Assembly (NCBI RefSeq): GCF_030345795.1
Contig: NZ_JAUALB010000001.1
Coordinates: forward strand, 124,001 to 188,000
DNA: 64,000 bases
From: Micromonospora sp. WMMA1363
GTDB taxonomy: Bacteria; Actinomycetota; Actinomycetes; Mycobacteriales; Micromonosporaceae
Direction of reading: 5' to 3'
Below, one piece after another: positions 53,800 through 64,000 of the stretch (position 1 is the stretch's first letter; each line of letters opens with the position of its first letter). Under the pieces are notes generated by a model. It was not told the DNA's origin, ran no database searches, and saw nothing but the letters and a program-made list of their open reading frames with translations. Made by a program: the position numbers and the translations under genes.

Positions 53800-54570
53800 C
53801 TAGCCGCCGCGGCGAACGAACTCACCCTCGTCTCGAGCGGCTCCGTCTACGCCGAGCCGGTGGAGCCCGGATCGGCCGAGGACGCGCCCGTCGTCGACGC
53901 CGCGCCGGACGCGGACGACGCCGACTACCCGGCCAACAAGGCCGGCGCCGAGCGGGCGGTACGGGAGGTGTACGGGGAGCGCACCCTGATCGCCCGTGCC
54001 GGTTTGATCCTCGGCCCCGGCGAGGACATCGGCCGGCGGCCCTGGTGGCTGCACCGGGTCGCACGTGCTGGCGCCGGGCCCGACCGACCTGCCCGTGCAG
54101 TACGTCGACGCGCGCGACCTCGCCGGCTTCCTGCTCGATCCGGCAGTACCCGGCGGGACGTACAACGTGGTCAGCCGCACCGGACACACCGCCATGGGCG
54201 GTCTGCTGGCCGCCTGCGTCGCCGTCACCAGGGCCGACGCCCGGCTGTGTTGGACCGACCCCGAGGCGATTCTCGCCGCCGGTGTGGAACCCTGGATAGC
54301 CTGCCGATCTGGATTCCGGTCGGGCACCCGTACCGCTGGCTACAGGAGCGCGACGTCGGCCGCGCGTACGCCACCGGCCTGACCTGCTGCCCGGTGGCTG
54401 ACACCGTCACCGACACGTGGACCTGGCTGCGGGCGGTCGGCGCGGTGCCGCCCCCGGGCCGGTCGCCCGCGACGTGCCCCGGTCGGCATCGACCCGGCCC
54501 GCGAGGCGGCGCTGCTGGCCGCGTGCTGACCGCGCCGGCCAAGGCCGGCACCGGGCCCCGGTCGTTGGCC
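53800..54570 (+). pseudogene. NAD-dependent epimerase/reductase pseudogene
   Basis: Reading across frames gives LTLVSSGSVYAEP, YPANKAGAERAVREVYG with the Tyr-x3-Lys catalytic pair, and RAGLILGPGED. A shift near 54055 leads to LPVQYVDARDLAGFLLDPAVPGGTYNVVS, and another near 54295 to LPIWIPVGHPYRWLQERDVGRAYATGL. The N-terminal Rossmann motif is missing upstream. This is an extended-SDR epimerase that has lost its start and has at least two frameshifts. Unlike the single-run shifts elsewhere in the window, the damage here is multiple, so real decay is likely. Confidence 0.72.
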
Positions 54571-54649
54571 TGAGGCCCGGCCGCCCCGGGGGCTCCCGAT
54601 CGTCGGCCCGGCCCGGTCCCCGACCGTCGGCCCGCCCCGGGATGCGTCG

Positions 54650-55627
54650 TCACGCCAGTGAGACGGGTAGATCGAGCACGTCGTCGACCGGACGGCGCGG
54701 GGTGGGCCAGCCGGGCTGGCCGAAACCGATCCGCATCACCATCTGCGGGGTGCCGAACCGGCCCAGCGACAGCCGCAACTGCTCGCGGGCGGTCGGTACC
54801 TCGATCGGCTGGGACAGCATCGACACCGCGAGGCCCGCGTCGGTGGCGGTGAGCAGCACCCGCTGCAGTGCCTGCCCGGCAACCACCTGGTCGACAGCGG
54901 TGTTACCGGTCGAGCCGAGCACCGCGACAAGTGGCTCCGGCTCGAAGTCCCGCCCGGGAGCCCGGTCCCGACCGCCGAAACCGCGCGACGGCAGCAGGTC
55001 CTGCGGCTCGTTCTGCGGTCCGCCGGCCGCCGCCGGTATCCCGTCCGGCGCGTGCTCGGTCGTCCGGACCCACTCCTCGCGCTCGGCGCGGTAGGCCGGG
55101 TCGCGCTCCAGCACCCGGTGTGCACTGTGAGCGATCTCGGCGAACGCGTTCACCGCGCTCACCCCGATCAGCAGCTCCAGCCAGCACGCCTCGGCCCGGG
55201 CCGCCTCAGCCAGCCGCCACCGGGCGTCCGCCGGGACCGGGTCGGGCCAGAACGGGGCGCGGTTGCTGAACCGGCGGGGGATGGCCCCGTACAGGGCCTG
55301 CTCGGCGGGGGTGGGGCGGCGCGGTACGTCCGGGACCAGCCGGGCGACCACGTCGGGCTCGGCCGGGTACGGGCGTAGCCGTACCGTCGCCGGCGTACCG
55401 GCCGTGGCCAGGGCGAGCCGCAGGTTGAACAGGGCCGCCCCACAGGCGACGCGGAGACCCCACCCGCTCGGGTCGGTGGCGGGCAGCCGCCGGGTCGGGT
55501 CGACCTGCACCTCGATCCCACCGCCGCGCAAACGGAATCGCCACGGCTGGGTGTTGTGCAGCGAGGGCGCCCGTACGGCGTCGGTCGCGGCGGTCCGCAG
55601 GTGCTCGACGGTGTAGCCGGCGTCCAT
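54650..55627 (-). CDS. Acg-family FMN-binding nitroreductase-like protein
   Basis: This 325-residue double nitroreductase-fold protein of the mycobacterial Acg (Rv2032) type has the opening block RAPSLHNTQPWRFRL near residue 19, RRFSNRAPFWPDPVP and a C-terminal PQMVMRIGFGQPGWPTPRRPVDDVL. Acg proteins bind FMN but lack nitroreductase activity and are induced in hypoxia through DosR. ATG 55627 is divergent from the devR-like gene. A DosR-box-like site lies between them at 55766-55779. A second family member is at 58597-59598. Confidence 0.87.
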   Translation of the reverse strand: MDAGYTVEHLRTAATDAVRAPSLHNTQPWRFRLRGGGIEVQVDPTRRLPATDPSGWGLRVACGAALFNLRLALATAGTPATVRLRPYPAEPDVVARLVPDVPRRPTPAEQALYGAIPRRFSNRAPFWPDPVPADARWRLAEAARAEACWLELLIGVSAVNAFAEIAHSAHRVLERDPAYRAEREEWVRTTEHAPDGIPAAAGGPQNEPQDLLPSRGFGGRDRAPGRDFEPEPLVAVLGSTGNTAVDQVVAGQALQRVLLTATDAGLAVSMLSQPIEVPTAREQLRLSLGRFGTPQMVMRIGFGQPGWPTPRRPVDDVLDLPVSLA

Positions 55628-55765
55628 GGCGTCGCTCCTTCCGCGGCGGTTCGTGCCGCCCTCGGTGGGGTCTATCCACCACGGTGCGGCACCTCAGCTG
55701 TCCGCGAGCAGGGCCGGACGTCCCGTCCCGCCGGGCAGACCGCCCCTGCCGCAGCTCAGCGGTCC

Positions 55766-55779
55766 GGGACCTTCGGCCC
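55766..55779. promoter_or_regulatory. DosR/DevR-box-like site
   Basis: GGGACCTTCGGCCC fits the mycobacterial DosR core GGGAC-N4-GCCC/GTCCC and lies 36 bp before the response regulator start and 138 bp before the divergent acg-like start. A near copy, GGGTCCTTCGTCCC, lies at 59721. Autoregulation by the adjacent DevR-like protein is inferred. Confidence 0.6.
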
Positions 55780-55815
55780 GTGTTGGCGGGGGCCGGGGGA
55801 GGGTAGAAAGAAGGG

Positions 55816-56454
55816 ATGATTCGCGTGTTCCTGCTCGACGACCACGAGGTCGTTCGTCGTGGCCTCGCCGACCTGCTCACCGCCAGCGGTGACATCGAGG
55901 TGGTCGGCGAGTCCGGCCTGGCCCAGGAGGCGGCGCGGCGCATCCCGGCGCTGCGCCCTGACGTGGCGATCCTCGACGCGCGACTGCCCGACGGCAACGG
56001 CATCGACGTGTGCCGTGACGTCCGGGCCGTGGACTCGTCGATCAAGGGGCTGATCCTCACCTCGTACGAGGACGACGAGGCACTCTTCGCGGCGATCATG
56101 GCCGGCGCGGCCGGGTACGTGCTCAAGCAGATCCGCGGCACCGACCTGGTCGACGCGGTCCGGCGGGTGGCCGCGGGGCAGTCGCTGCTCGACCCGGCGA
56201 TCACCACGCGGGTGCTGGAGCGGATCCGCAGCGGCGTCGAGCAGCCGCGCGAGCTGCAGTCGCTGACTGATCAGGAGCGGCGGATCCTGGAGTACGTGGC
56301 CGAGGGCCTCACCAACCGTGAGATCGCCAGCAAGATGTTCCTCGCCGAAAAGACCGTGAAGAACTATGTCTCCAGCGTGCTGGCCAAGCTCGGCCTGGAG
56401 CGCCGCACCCAGGCTGCTGTACTCGCCACCCGCCTGCTCGGCAAGACCCACTGA
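55816..56454 (+). CDS. NarL/LuxR-type response regulator (DevR/DosR-like)
   Basis: This 212-residue response regulator has a receiver domain with VFLLDDHEVVRRGL (acidic pocket), VAILDARLPDGNG with the phospho-accepting Asp near residue 54, and KQI in GAAGYVLKQIRGTDL. The LuxR-type helix-turn-helix follows: LTDQERRILEYVAEGLTNREIASKMFLAEKTVKNYVSSVLAKLG near residue 147. Length and the KTVKNYVSSVLAKLG helix match DevR. The convergent histidine kinase at 56778 is its likely partner. It probably controls the acg-like, ATPase and stress genes around it. Confidence 0.9.
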   Translation: MIRVFLLDDHEVVRRGLADLLTASGDIEVVGESGLAQEAARRIPALRPDVAILDARLPDGNGIDVCRDVRAVDSSIKGLILTSYEDDEALFAAIMAGAAGYVLKQIRGTDLVDAVRRVAAGQSLLDPAITTRVLERIRSGVEQPRELQSLTDQERRILEYVAEGLTNREIASKMFLAEKTVKNYVSSVLAKLGLERRTQAAVLATRLLGKTH

Positions 56455-56698
56455 CCGGCCCGGGGTCCCCGGGGCCCACTGCTTCCAGTGACCCGGCAAC
56501 CACTGCGTGTCAGCGCCTCGGCGCTCGGGGCTGAGTCCACCTCCGCGGGCTGAGTCCACCTCCGCGCTGACCCGGCACAGCCGCGCCGCCACCGGGTGTG
56601 CGTCCCACGCCTCCGACTTCTCGTAGCGGGGCGACCGGTGCGTGGTTCTGGTTTGGGGTGCAATGGTTTTGGGCGGGGTGCAGGGTTCTCGGGCTGGC

Positions 56699-56744
56699 CG
56701 GTATGTCGGTGAGGCATATTTATGCCTGCCAGGAATACCGTTCG
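56699..56744. terminator. Palindromic element related to the one at 5715-5768
   Basis: The core AGGCATA-TT-TATGCCT (56712-56727) is flanked by CGGTATG on the left and CAGGAATACCGTTCG on the right, matching the complement of the 5715-5768 element at most positions. It sits between convergent devR-like and devS-like genes. The outer stem has decayed compared with the perfect copy. A bidirectional terminator is likely. Confidence 0.6.
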
Positions 56745-56777
56745 CGGGCGGACCGTGCCTCGGCGCGGGGCGCGGCG

Positions 56778-58517
<1,740 letters not shown>

Positions 58518-58596
58518 TTATCCGGCGGGTCTGGGACGGCCCCGGCGGCCGCGGCTGCCGTCCGGCCTGGCACCCCACGGAGCGGGTCCACCCCCG

Positions 58597-59598
58597 TCAG
58601 GCGCCGTGGACGGCCGAGGTGTCGACCACCTGCGCGACGTCCAGGCGGGGGGTGTGCGGTGGGCCGGCGTGTGCCGGGTCCGCGATCCCCAGACGCAGGA
58701 CGAGGTACGGGTGCCCCATGCCAGCCAGCAGCCCGCGCAGCGTCTGGCGGGTACCGGGGACCTCCACCACACCGCTCAACGGCACCACCGACACCCCGAG
58801 CCGGGTCGCGGTGAGCCAGCCCGCCGACAGCGCCTCGCCGGCGCGCACCCAGTCGATCGGCTCGTCCTCGTCGCCGTAGAGCATCGCGTACCCGGCGGCG
58901 CGGTCGTGACCGGGGCCGACCGGTAGGGTCCCGGGGCGGCCGAAGTCGCGGGCCGGCACGGTCGTCTGCGGCGCCGACTCCGGCAGCACCGCCGGCGGTA
59001 GGCCGGCGGCGCCGGACCGGCTCGTCCAGTACGCCAGCTCCTCGCTCAGCTGCGGATCCTCCGCTGCCACGGCGGCGGCGTGCGAGGCCGCAGCCGCCAG
59101 CTCCAGCACCTGGTCATGATCGAGTAGCTGGAGCTGGGCACCCTCTTCGACGACCGCCTTGGTGATCTCGTCGATCGCGGCGGTCGGGACGGGTTCCTCG
59201 CTGACCGGCCGCCGGTCGGTGTGGCGGACCCGCATGCACTGCACCAGGTGCATCGCGCCCGGATCCGCCCCGATGTGGGTCGGCTCGGTGAGACGCGCCA
59301 CTAGGTCCGGCTCGGCGGGCTCGGGCATCCGCTCGACAACCGTCCGCCAGCCCTCGGCGGCCAGCGCCACCCGGGCGTGGTGCAGCGCCGCTCCGCAGCT
59401 CAGGGCGAGCAGCCGACCCTCCGGGTCGGTGGCCGCGAGTTGCCGGTCCCGGACGACGCGTAGCTCCAGCGTGTCCGGCAGCACCCGCCAGCGCCACGGC
59501 TGCGTGTTGTGCACCGAGGGGGCATCACCGGCGGTCGCGGCGGCCTCCGCGAGCGCGGTGGTCAGCGGTCGGTTCGTCGCCGGCGTCTCCTGGCCCAT
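58597..59598 (-). CDS. Acg-family FMN-binding nitroreductase-like protein (second)
   Basis: This 333-residue protein is of the same Acg family as 54650-55627, with GDAPSVHNTQPWRWRVLPD near residue 28, RHTDRRPVSEEPVP near residue 128 and a C-terminal GMGHPYLVLRLGIADPAHAGPPHTPR. ATG 59598 lies eight bases after GGAAAGG. It is upstream of and co-directional with the histidine kinase gene (88-bp gap). A DosR-box-like site at 59721 serves it or the divergent ATPase gene. Confidence 0.87.
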   Translation of the reverse strand: MGQETPATNRPLTTALAEAAATAGDAPSVHNTQPWRWRVLPDTLELRVVRDRQLAATDPEGRLLALSCGAALHHARVALAAEGWRTVVERMPEPAEPDLVARLTEPTHIGADPGAMHLVQCMRVRHTDRRPVSEEPVPTAAIDEITKAVVEEGAQLQLLDHDQVLELAAAASHAAAVAAEDPQLSEELAYWTSRSGAAGLPPAVLPESAPQTTVPARDFGRPGTLPVGPGHDRAAGYAMLYGDEDEPIDWVRAGEALSAGWLTATRLGVSVVPLSGVVEVPGTRQTLRGLLAGMGHPYLVLRLGIADPAHAGPPHTPRLDVAQVVDTSAVHGA

Positions 59599-59720
59599 CC
59601 TCACGACCTTTCCGTCTCGTGCCCATCGTGCCCCATGCCGACGGTGACCCGGGCTGGGTTGCCGCTCCATCCTGCGACATCACCGGTACCGTCGCACGGA
59701 GCGCAGGTCCCGACCGGGGC

Positions 59721-59734
59721 GGGTCCTTCGTCCC
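59721..59734. promoter_or_regulatory. DosR/DevR-box-like site
   Basis: GGGTCCTTCGTCCC matches the site at 55766-55779 in 12 of 14 positions. It lies between the divergent acg-like (start 59598) and P-type ATPase (start 59789) genes, 54 bp before the ATPase start. Confidence 0.55.
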
Positions 59735-59788
59735 GCCCGATTCCCGGATGCGGACCACCCGGCCCGGGCGCGCTGAGACGATCCGCAG

Positions 59789-61696
59789 GTGGGGGCGGAG
59801 CCGCGGGAGTGCGCACCGGAGCAGCCGGCGCGTCCCGGGCGTGGGCGCCGCTTGCTGCTGTGGGCGCCGCTGACCGGCCTCACCGCGCTGGTGCTCGTCG
59901 GGGCCGCGCTGCGGCTCGCCGGCCGGCCCGGCGCCGGCGACCTGCTCTGGGTGGCCGCCACGGTGGCCGCTCTGGTGCCGGCGGTCGTGGCGATGCTGCG
60001 TGACCTGCGCCACCGGCGGTACGGCGTGGACGTCATCGCGGTCCTCGCGCTGGCCGGCTCCCTCGCCGTCGGCGAGTACCTCGCCGGGGCGGTGATCGCG
60101 GTGATGGTGGCGACCGGACGGGCGCTGGAGACGTACGCCCAGGGCAGGGCGACCCGCGACCTACGTGCGCTGCTCGCCCGCGCTCCGCGTACCGCGCGCC
60201 GGCGGGCTCGGGACGGGACCATCGAAATGGTTCCGATGGACCGGGTGGCGGTGGGGGACGAGCTGCTGGTCGGCCCCGGTGACGTGGTGCCGGTCGACGG
60301 TCGGCTCGACGACCCGGCCACGCTCGACGAGTCGGTGGTGACCGGCGAGTCGCGCCTGGTCCAGCGTGCGGCGGGCGAACCGGTCGCGAGCGGCGTGGTC
60401 AACGCCGGTGCCGCCGTGGGGATACACGCGACGCGGGACGCGGCGGCCAGCACGTACGCCGGGATCGTCCGGCTGGCGCGGGAGGCCACCGCCCGCAAGG
60501 CGCCGACGGTGCGGTTGGCGGACCGGTACGCCGTCGCGTTCGTCCCGTTCACCCTCGGGCTCGCCGGCCTGGGTTGGCTGCTCTCTGGCGACGTCGTCCG
60601 GGCGGTGGCCGTGCTGGTGGTCGCCACGCCCTGCCCGCTGCTGCTGGCCACCCCGATCGCGATCGTCTCCGGACTGTCCCGGACCGCCCGGCGCGGCGTG
60701 TTGGTCCGCGACGGCGGTTCCCTCGAAATGCTGGGCCGCGCCGCCACGCTGCTGCTGGACAAGACCGGCACGCTCACCGTGGGTCGGCCCCGCGCCGCCG
60801 AGACGCTCACCGCGCCCGGAGTCGACGGGAAGGAGGTGCTCCGGCTCGCCGCATCGGTGGAGCAGCTCTCGCCGCACGTGCTCGCCCGGGCCCTGGTGGA
60901 GCAGGCCCGGGAGCGTGGGCTGGCGCTCGCCGAACCGGTGGACGTCACCGAGGAGCCAGGTCGGGGGGTGCGGGGTCGGGTCGACGGACGGGAGGTCCGG
61001 GTCGGTCAGCTCGACGGCCCGTTGCCCGGTTGGGCGGAGACCGCGCGGTCCCGCGCCGAGCGGACCGGCAGGTCGGTGGTCTGGGTCGGCGGTGAGGCCG
61101 GACCGCTCGCCGCGATCCTGCTGGAGGATCCGGTACGCCCGGACGCTCCGACGACCGTGCGTCGGCTGCGGGCGGCGGGACTGCGCCGGATCGTCATGGT
61201 CACCGGCGACCGTCCCGAGACCGCCCGCCACGTCGCGCGGGCCGTCGGCGTGGACGACGTGCTGGCCCGCTGCTCACCCGCCGAGAAGGTGGCGCGGGTC
61301 CGCGCGGAGGCGGACCGGGCGGTGACCGTGATGGTCGGCGACGGGGTGAACGACGCGCCCGCCCTGGCCACCGCGCACGTCGGGGTTGCGATGGGTGCCA
61401 CCGGGGCGACCGCGTCGGCCGACGTCGCGGACGCGGTGCTCACCGTCGATCGGCTCGACCGACTCGCCGACGCCGTGGAGATCGCCCGGTACGCGCGCCG
61501 CATCGCGGTGCAGAGTGCCCTGGTCGGGATGGGCCTCGCCGTGCTCGCGATGGCTGTGGCCGCGCTCGGTCGGCTCCCTCCGATCGCCGGCGCCTTCCTG
61601 CAGGAGGGCATCGACGTGCTGGTGATCCTCAACGCCCTTCGTGCCCTCGTCGGACCGGGGCCCGGTGACGCGCGCGACAACGGAGATCGTGGATGA
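59789..61696 (+). CDS. P1B-type cation-transporting ATPase
   Basis: This 635-residue P-type ATPase has the phosphorylation motif DKTGTLTVGRPRA near residue 325, the TGES motif in SVVTGESRLVQRA, the ion-site motif VATPCPLLLATP near residue 280, and GDGVNDAPALA near residue 515. The TPC ion motif with few membrane helices and no N-terminal HMA CxxC domain points to a shortened P1B heavy-metal pump; the metal cannot be named. GTG 59789 is the start. Cation ATPases are members of the mycobacterial DosR regulon, and a DosR-like box precedes this gene. Confidence 0.9.
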   Translation: MGAEPRECAPEQPARPGRGRRLLLWAPLTGLTALVLVGAALRLAGRPGAGDLLWVAATVAALVPAVVAMLRDLRHRRYGVDVIAVLALAGSLAVGEYLAGAVIAVMVATGRALETYAQGRATRDLRALLARAPRTARRRARDGTIEMVPMDRVAVGDELLVGPGDVVPVDGRLDDPATLDESVVTGESRLVQRAAGEPVASGVVNAGAAVGIHATRDAAASTYAGIVRLAREATARKAPTVRLADRYAVAFVPFTLGLAGLGWLLSGDVVRAVAVLVVATPCPLLLATPIAIVSGLSRTARRGVLVRDGGSLEMLGRAATLLLDKTGTLTVGRPRAAETLTAPGVDGKEVLRLAASVEQLSPHVLARALVEQARERGLALAEPVDVTEEPGRGVRGRVDGREVRVGQLDGPLPGWAETARSRAERTGRSVVWVGGEAGPLAAILLEDPVRPDAPTTVRRLRAAGLRRIVMVTGDRPETARHVARAVGVDDVLARCSPAEKVARVRAEADRAVTVMVGDGVNDAPALATAHVGVAMGATGATASADVADAVLTVDRLDRLADAVEIARYARRIAVQSALVGMGLAVLAMAVAALGRLPPIAGAFLQEGIDVLVILNALRALVGPGPGDARDNGDRG

Positions 61697-61766
61697 TCCA
61701 GGCCCCTTCCGGGCTCGTGTTCCGCCAGGATCTCCCGTATGACCGTCGACCCCGCGGGCCGGGCGG

Positions 61767-62627
61767 TCAGCGCTCGCGGACGACCGCGACCGGGCAATAC
61801 GCGTGGTGCAGCAGCTGCTGGCTGACCGACCCGAGCAGCATCCCCGCCAGTCCGCCCCGGCCACGCGTGCCAACCACGACGAGCTGGGCGTTGCGGCTCG
61901 CCGCCACCATCAGGGCGCCCGAACTCCCTTCGGCCACCTCCACCGTCACGTCGACGTTCGGGAACGCCCGCTCCCAGCGGGCCAGCGGATCGGCCAGCTC
62001 GGCCCGATCGGCCCGGGCAGCCGCCCGGGCGTCCGGGCCGGCCGGCGGGCGTTGCCCCGGCGGCAGGTGCCAGGCGCGGACCACGTGCAGCGGTACCTTC
62101 CGGGCTGCGGCCTGCTCGAACGCGAAGCCCAGCGCCAACAGCGACTGTTCCGAAGCGTCCACGCCGACCGCGATGTGCCGGCCCCGCGCGGCGGTGTTGC
62201 CGCGCACCACCACCACCGGGCAGTGCGCGTGCGCGGTGACCGACACCGTGGTGGAGCCGGCGAGCAGCCCGCCGAACCCGCCGTGTCCCCGTGTTCCGAG
62301 CACCACCAGGCCGGCCCGGGCAGACTGTTCCTGGAGCACCAGGGCCGGCGGGCCGTCGTACACGACGCCGGTGACGGTGAGACCCGGGCGGGCGGCGTCC
62401 GCAGCCGCCCGCCGGACCAGTTCCTCCACCCGCTGCCGGGCCCCGTCGTCCGGCCAGACGCCGGGCGCCACCCCAGGCCCGATCCAGTGGGCCACGGTCA
62501 GCCATTCGAAGACGTACGCCAGCCGCACCGTCCGCCCGCTGCGGCCAGCCTCGTCCAGCGCCCAGTCCAACGCCCGCCCGGCGTCGGGGGAGCCGTCGTA
62601 GCCAACCAGGATCTCCGTGCCGCTCAC
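61767..62627 (-). CDS. Universal stress protein (two Usp domains)
   Basis: The 286-residue tandem Usp protein has domain 1 with ILVGYDGSPDAGRALDWALDEA and LVVLGTRGHGGFGGLLAGSTTVSV, and domain 2 with IAVGVDASEQSLLALGFAFEQA and LVVVGTRGRGGLAGMLLGSVSQQ. The G-x2-G-x9-G(S/T) ATP-binding motif is present in both. GTG 62627 follows AAAGG; longer frames run into a 56-bp tandem repeat and are unlikely. Usp genes are common hypoxia/dormancy genes, matching the DevR-like context. It is convergent with the ATPase gene. Confidence 0.9.
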   Translation of the reverse strand: MSGTEILVGYDGSPDAGRALDWALDEAGRSGRTVRLAYVFEWLTVAHWIGPGVAPGVWPDDGARQRVEELVRRAAADAARPGLTVTGVVYDGPPALVLQEQSARAGLVVLGTRGHGGFGGLLAGSTTVSVTAHAHCPVVVVRGNTAARGRHIAVGVDASEQSLLALGFAFEQAAARKVPLHVVRAWHLPPGQRPPAGPDARAAARADRAELADPLARWERAFPNVDVTVEVAEGSSGALMVAASRNAQLVVVGTRGRGGLAGMLLGSVSQQLLHHAYCPVAVVRER

Positions 62628-62799
62628 TGGGCTGGCCTTTGGTTCGCGGCTGCGGGGCTCGCAAGCTCGCTCCTCGCGCTCACTGGGCTGGCCTTTGGTT
62701 CGCGGCTGCGGGGCTCGCAAGCTCGCTCCTCGCGCTCACTGGGCTGGCCTTTGGTTCGCGGCTGCGGGGCTCGCAAGCTCGCTCCTCGCGCTCACTGGG
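62621..62799. repeat. 56-bp tandem repeat, three copies plus a partial
   Basis: The unit starts CACTGGGCTGGCCTTTGGTT at 62625, 62681 and 62737, with a partial copy at 62793. Each unit contains a complementary-strand GTGAGCGCGAGGAGCGAGC segment that I recall as dispersed between genes in Micromonospora. It lies between the phosphoketolase stop and the Usp start; both genes' ends overlap the array. Confidence 0.92.
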
Positions 62800-64000
62800 A
62801 GCTGCTTGGGACTGCGGGATTGGTCTCGCGGATCCAGCGCCACTCCGACACCCGGGGTCGTCCGCACCGTGCTCGCGGGTGTAGTCGCGGCAGGACTGGC
62901 GGAGGTCGACCATCTGTTGACGCAGCGCCGCGGCCCGGGCGGCGAGCCCCGGAACCCGGTCGATCACGTCGATGACCAAGTGGAACCGGTCCAGGTCGTT
63001 GAGCATCACCATGTCGAACGGCGTCGTGGTGGTGCCCTCCTCCTTGTACCCGCGAACGTGCAGGTTGTCGTGGTTGGTGCGTCGGTAGGTCAGCCGGTGG
63101 ATCAGCCACGGGTAGCCGTGGTACGCGAAGATGACCGGCTTGTCCTCGGTGAAGATGGTGTCGAACTCGGATTCGGAGAGTCCGTGCGGGTGCTCCGACG
63201 CCGGCTGAAGGCGCATCAGGTCGACCACGTTGACCACCCGCACCTTCAGTTCGGGCAGGTGCCGGCCCAGCAGGTCGGCCGCGGCGAGGGTCTCCAGCGT
63301 CGGCACGTCACCGGCGCAGGCGAGCACCACGTCCGGCTCGGAGCCGGTGTCGGTGCTGGCCCACTCCCAGACGCCGATGCCGCGCCGGCAGTGCTGGATC
63401 GCCTCCTGCATCGACAGCCAGTTCGGGGCCGGCTGCTTGCCGGCGACCACCACGTTGATGTACTGCCGGCTGCGCAGGCAGTGGTCCATCGTGGAGAGCA
63501 GGGTGTTCGCGTCCGGCGGCAGGTAGACCCGGACCACCTCCGCCTTCTTGTTCATCACGTGGTCGATGAAGCCCGGGTCCTGGTGCGAGAAGCCGTTGTG
63601 GTCCTGTCGCCAAACGTGGCTGGAGAGCAGGTAGTTGAGCGAGGCGACCGGCTGCCGCCACGGGATGTCCCGGGTCACCTTCAGCCACTTGGCGTGCTGG
63701 TTGACCATCGAGTCAACGATGTGGATGAACGCCTCGTAGCTGGTGAAGATGCCGTGTCGGCCGGTCAGCAGGTACCCCTCCAGCCAGCCCTGGCACAGGT
63801 GCTCGGAGAGCACCTCCATCACCCGCCCGTCGGGGGAGAGATGGTCGTCGCCGGGAACGGTGCCGGCCACCCAGGCGCGGTCGGTGACCTCGAACGCGGC
63901 GCCGAGCCGATTGGAGGCGACCTCGTCCGGGCCGAAGAGCCGGAACGTCTGCGGGTTGGCGGCGATCACGTCCCGGACCCACTTGCCCAGTTCGCCGGTG
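62792..64000 (-). CDS. Phosphoketolase, C-terminal part (5' end outside window; apparent frameshift near the end)
   Basis: About 400 C-terminal residues of xylulose-5-phosphate/fructose-6-phosphate phosphoketolase are present, starting beyond 64000. Seen are [57 protein letters not shown] and [23 protein letters not shown], all strongly conserved in the family. At the CCCGGGG run 62851-62857 one base appears missing: the expected ending [12 protein letters not shown] continues in the next frame to TGA at 62792. The enzyme splits sugar phosphates to acetyl phosphate, useful in low-energy states. Confidence 0.92.

Noticed and set aside
53349..54570. Functional epimerase gene beside the YjbR-like gene
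   Set aside because: The N-terminal nucleotide-binding motif is absent and the frame changes at least twice outside simple homopolymer runs.
62680..62792. C-terminal extension of phosphoketolase reading through the tandem repeat
   Set aside because: The normal family ending is found in the next frame and stops at 62792; the extension is only translated repeat sequence.

Overview
The window is high-GC actinomycete DNA, most like Micromonospora or a close relative. The GC-rich coding bias, frequent GTG starts, a DUF397 gene, a SARP regulator with an NB-ARC domain and several actinobacterial IS families support this. The genus is inferred from style, not from a database match.

Positions 1-8905 hold the left arm of an aromatic polyketide tailoring region: a flavin halogenase (cut by the window edge), two luciferase-like flavin oxidoreductases, an FAD hydroxylase, two related O-methyltransferases facing each other across a long perfect hairpin, a lone ferredoxin and a probably Tat-exported multicopper oxidase. 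Positions 9045-18760 are a contact-toxin locus: a 2426-residue RHS/YD-repeat protein whose variable C-terminus carries the HTE and PCxxC motifs of a deaminase-fold toxin, a probable immunity gene, an unknown orphan gene, and a displaced 1.1 kb copy of the RHS core end that has lost its toxin. Positions 18763 to about 23830 are nested insertion sequences: IS256, an ISL3 element inside its end, a truncated inverted IS256 and an IS982 remnant. Three small genes, including a DUF397 gene, close this island.

The biosynthetic theme resumes at 24760-46251. Genes encode an asparagine-synthase-type amidotransferase, a nitroreductase, FAD oxygenases, five SDR reductases, a P450, a TenA-like protein, two ABM monooxygenases, a SchA/CurD-like protein, a DUF1772 protein, an acyl carrier protein, a complete acetyl-CoA carboxylase (fused AccDA, AccB, AccC) for malonyl-CoA supply, a SARP activator and a POT-type exporter. 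The set fits a nitrogen-containing, probably chlorinated and methylated type II (aromatic) polyketide. No ketosynthase or chain-length factor is present, so the minimal PKS must lie outside, probably left of position 1. A PadR regulator and an FAD monooxygenase (possible self-protection) follow.

Positions 48640-49988 are a three-gene operon (small acidic protein, ribbon-helix-helix protein, DUF4097 protein). Its promoter carries the same paired GACGTC operators as the neighbouring FAD monooxygenase gene. Next come tRNA-Gly(GCC) and tRNA-Val(GAC), an ECF sigma remnant, an IS701 element inserted at a shared stop site, two divergent MarR genes, a YjbR-like gene and a decayed epimerase pseudogene. 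Positions 54650-64000 look like a DosR/DevR-type dormancy region: two Acg-type nitroreductases, a DevR/DevS pair, a P1B-type ATPase, a universal stress protein and a phosphoketolase running off the right edge. Two GGG-N8-CCC sites resembling DosR boxes lie in the two divergent promoters.

Four otherwise good genes (an SDR, the exporter, the IS701 transposase and the phosphoketolase) each lack one base in a C/G run, which looks like undercalling in the assembly as much as real mutation.
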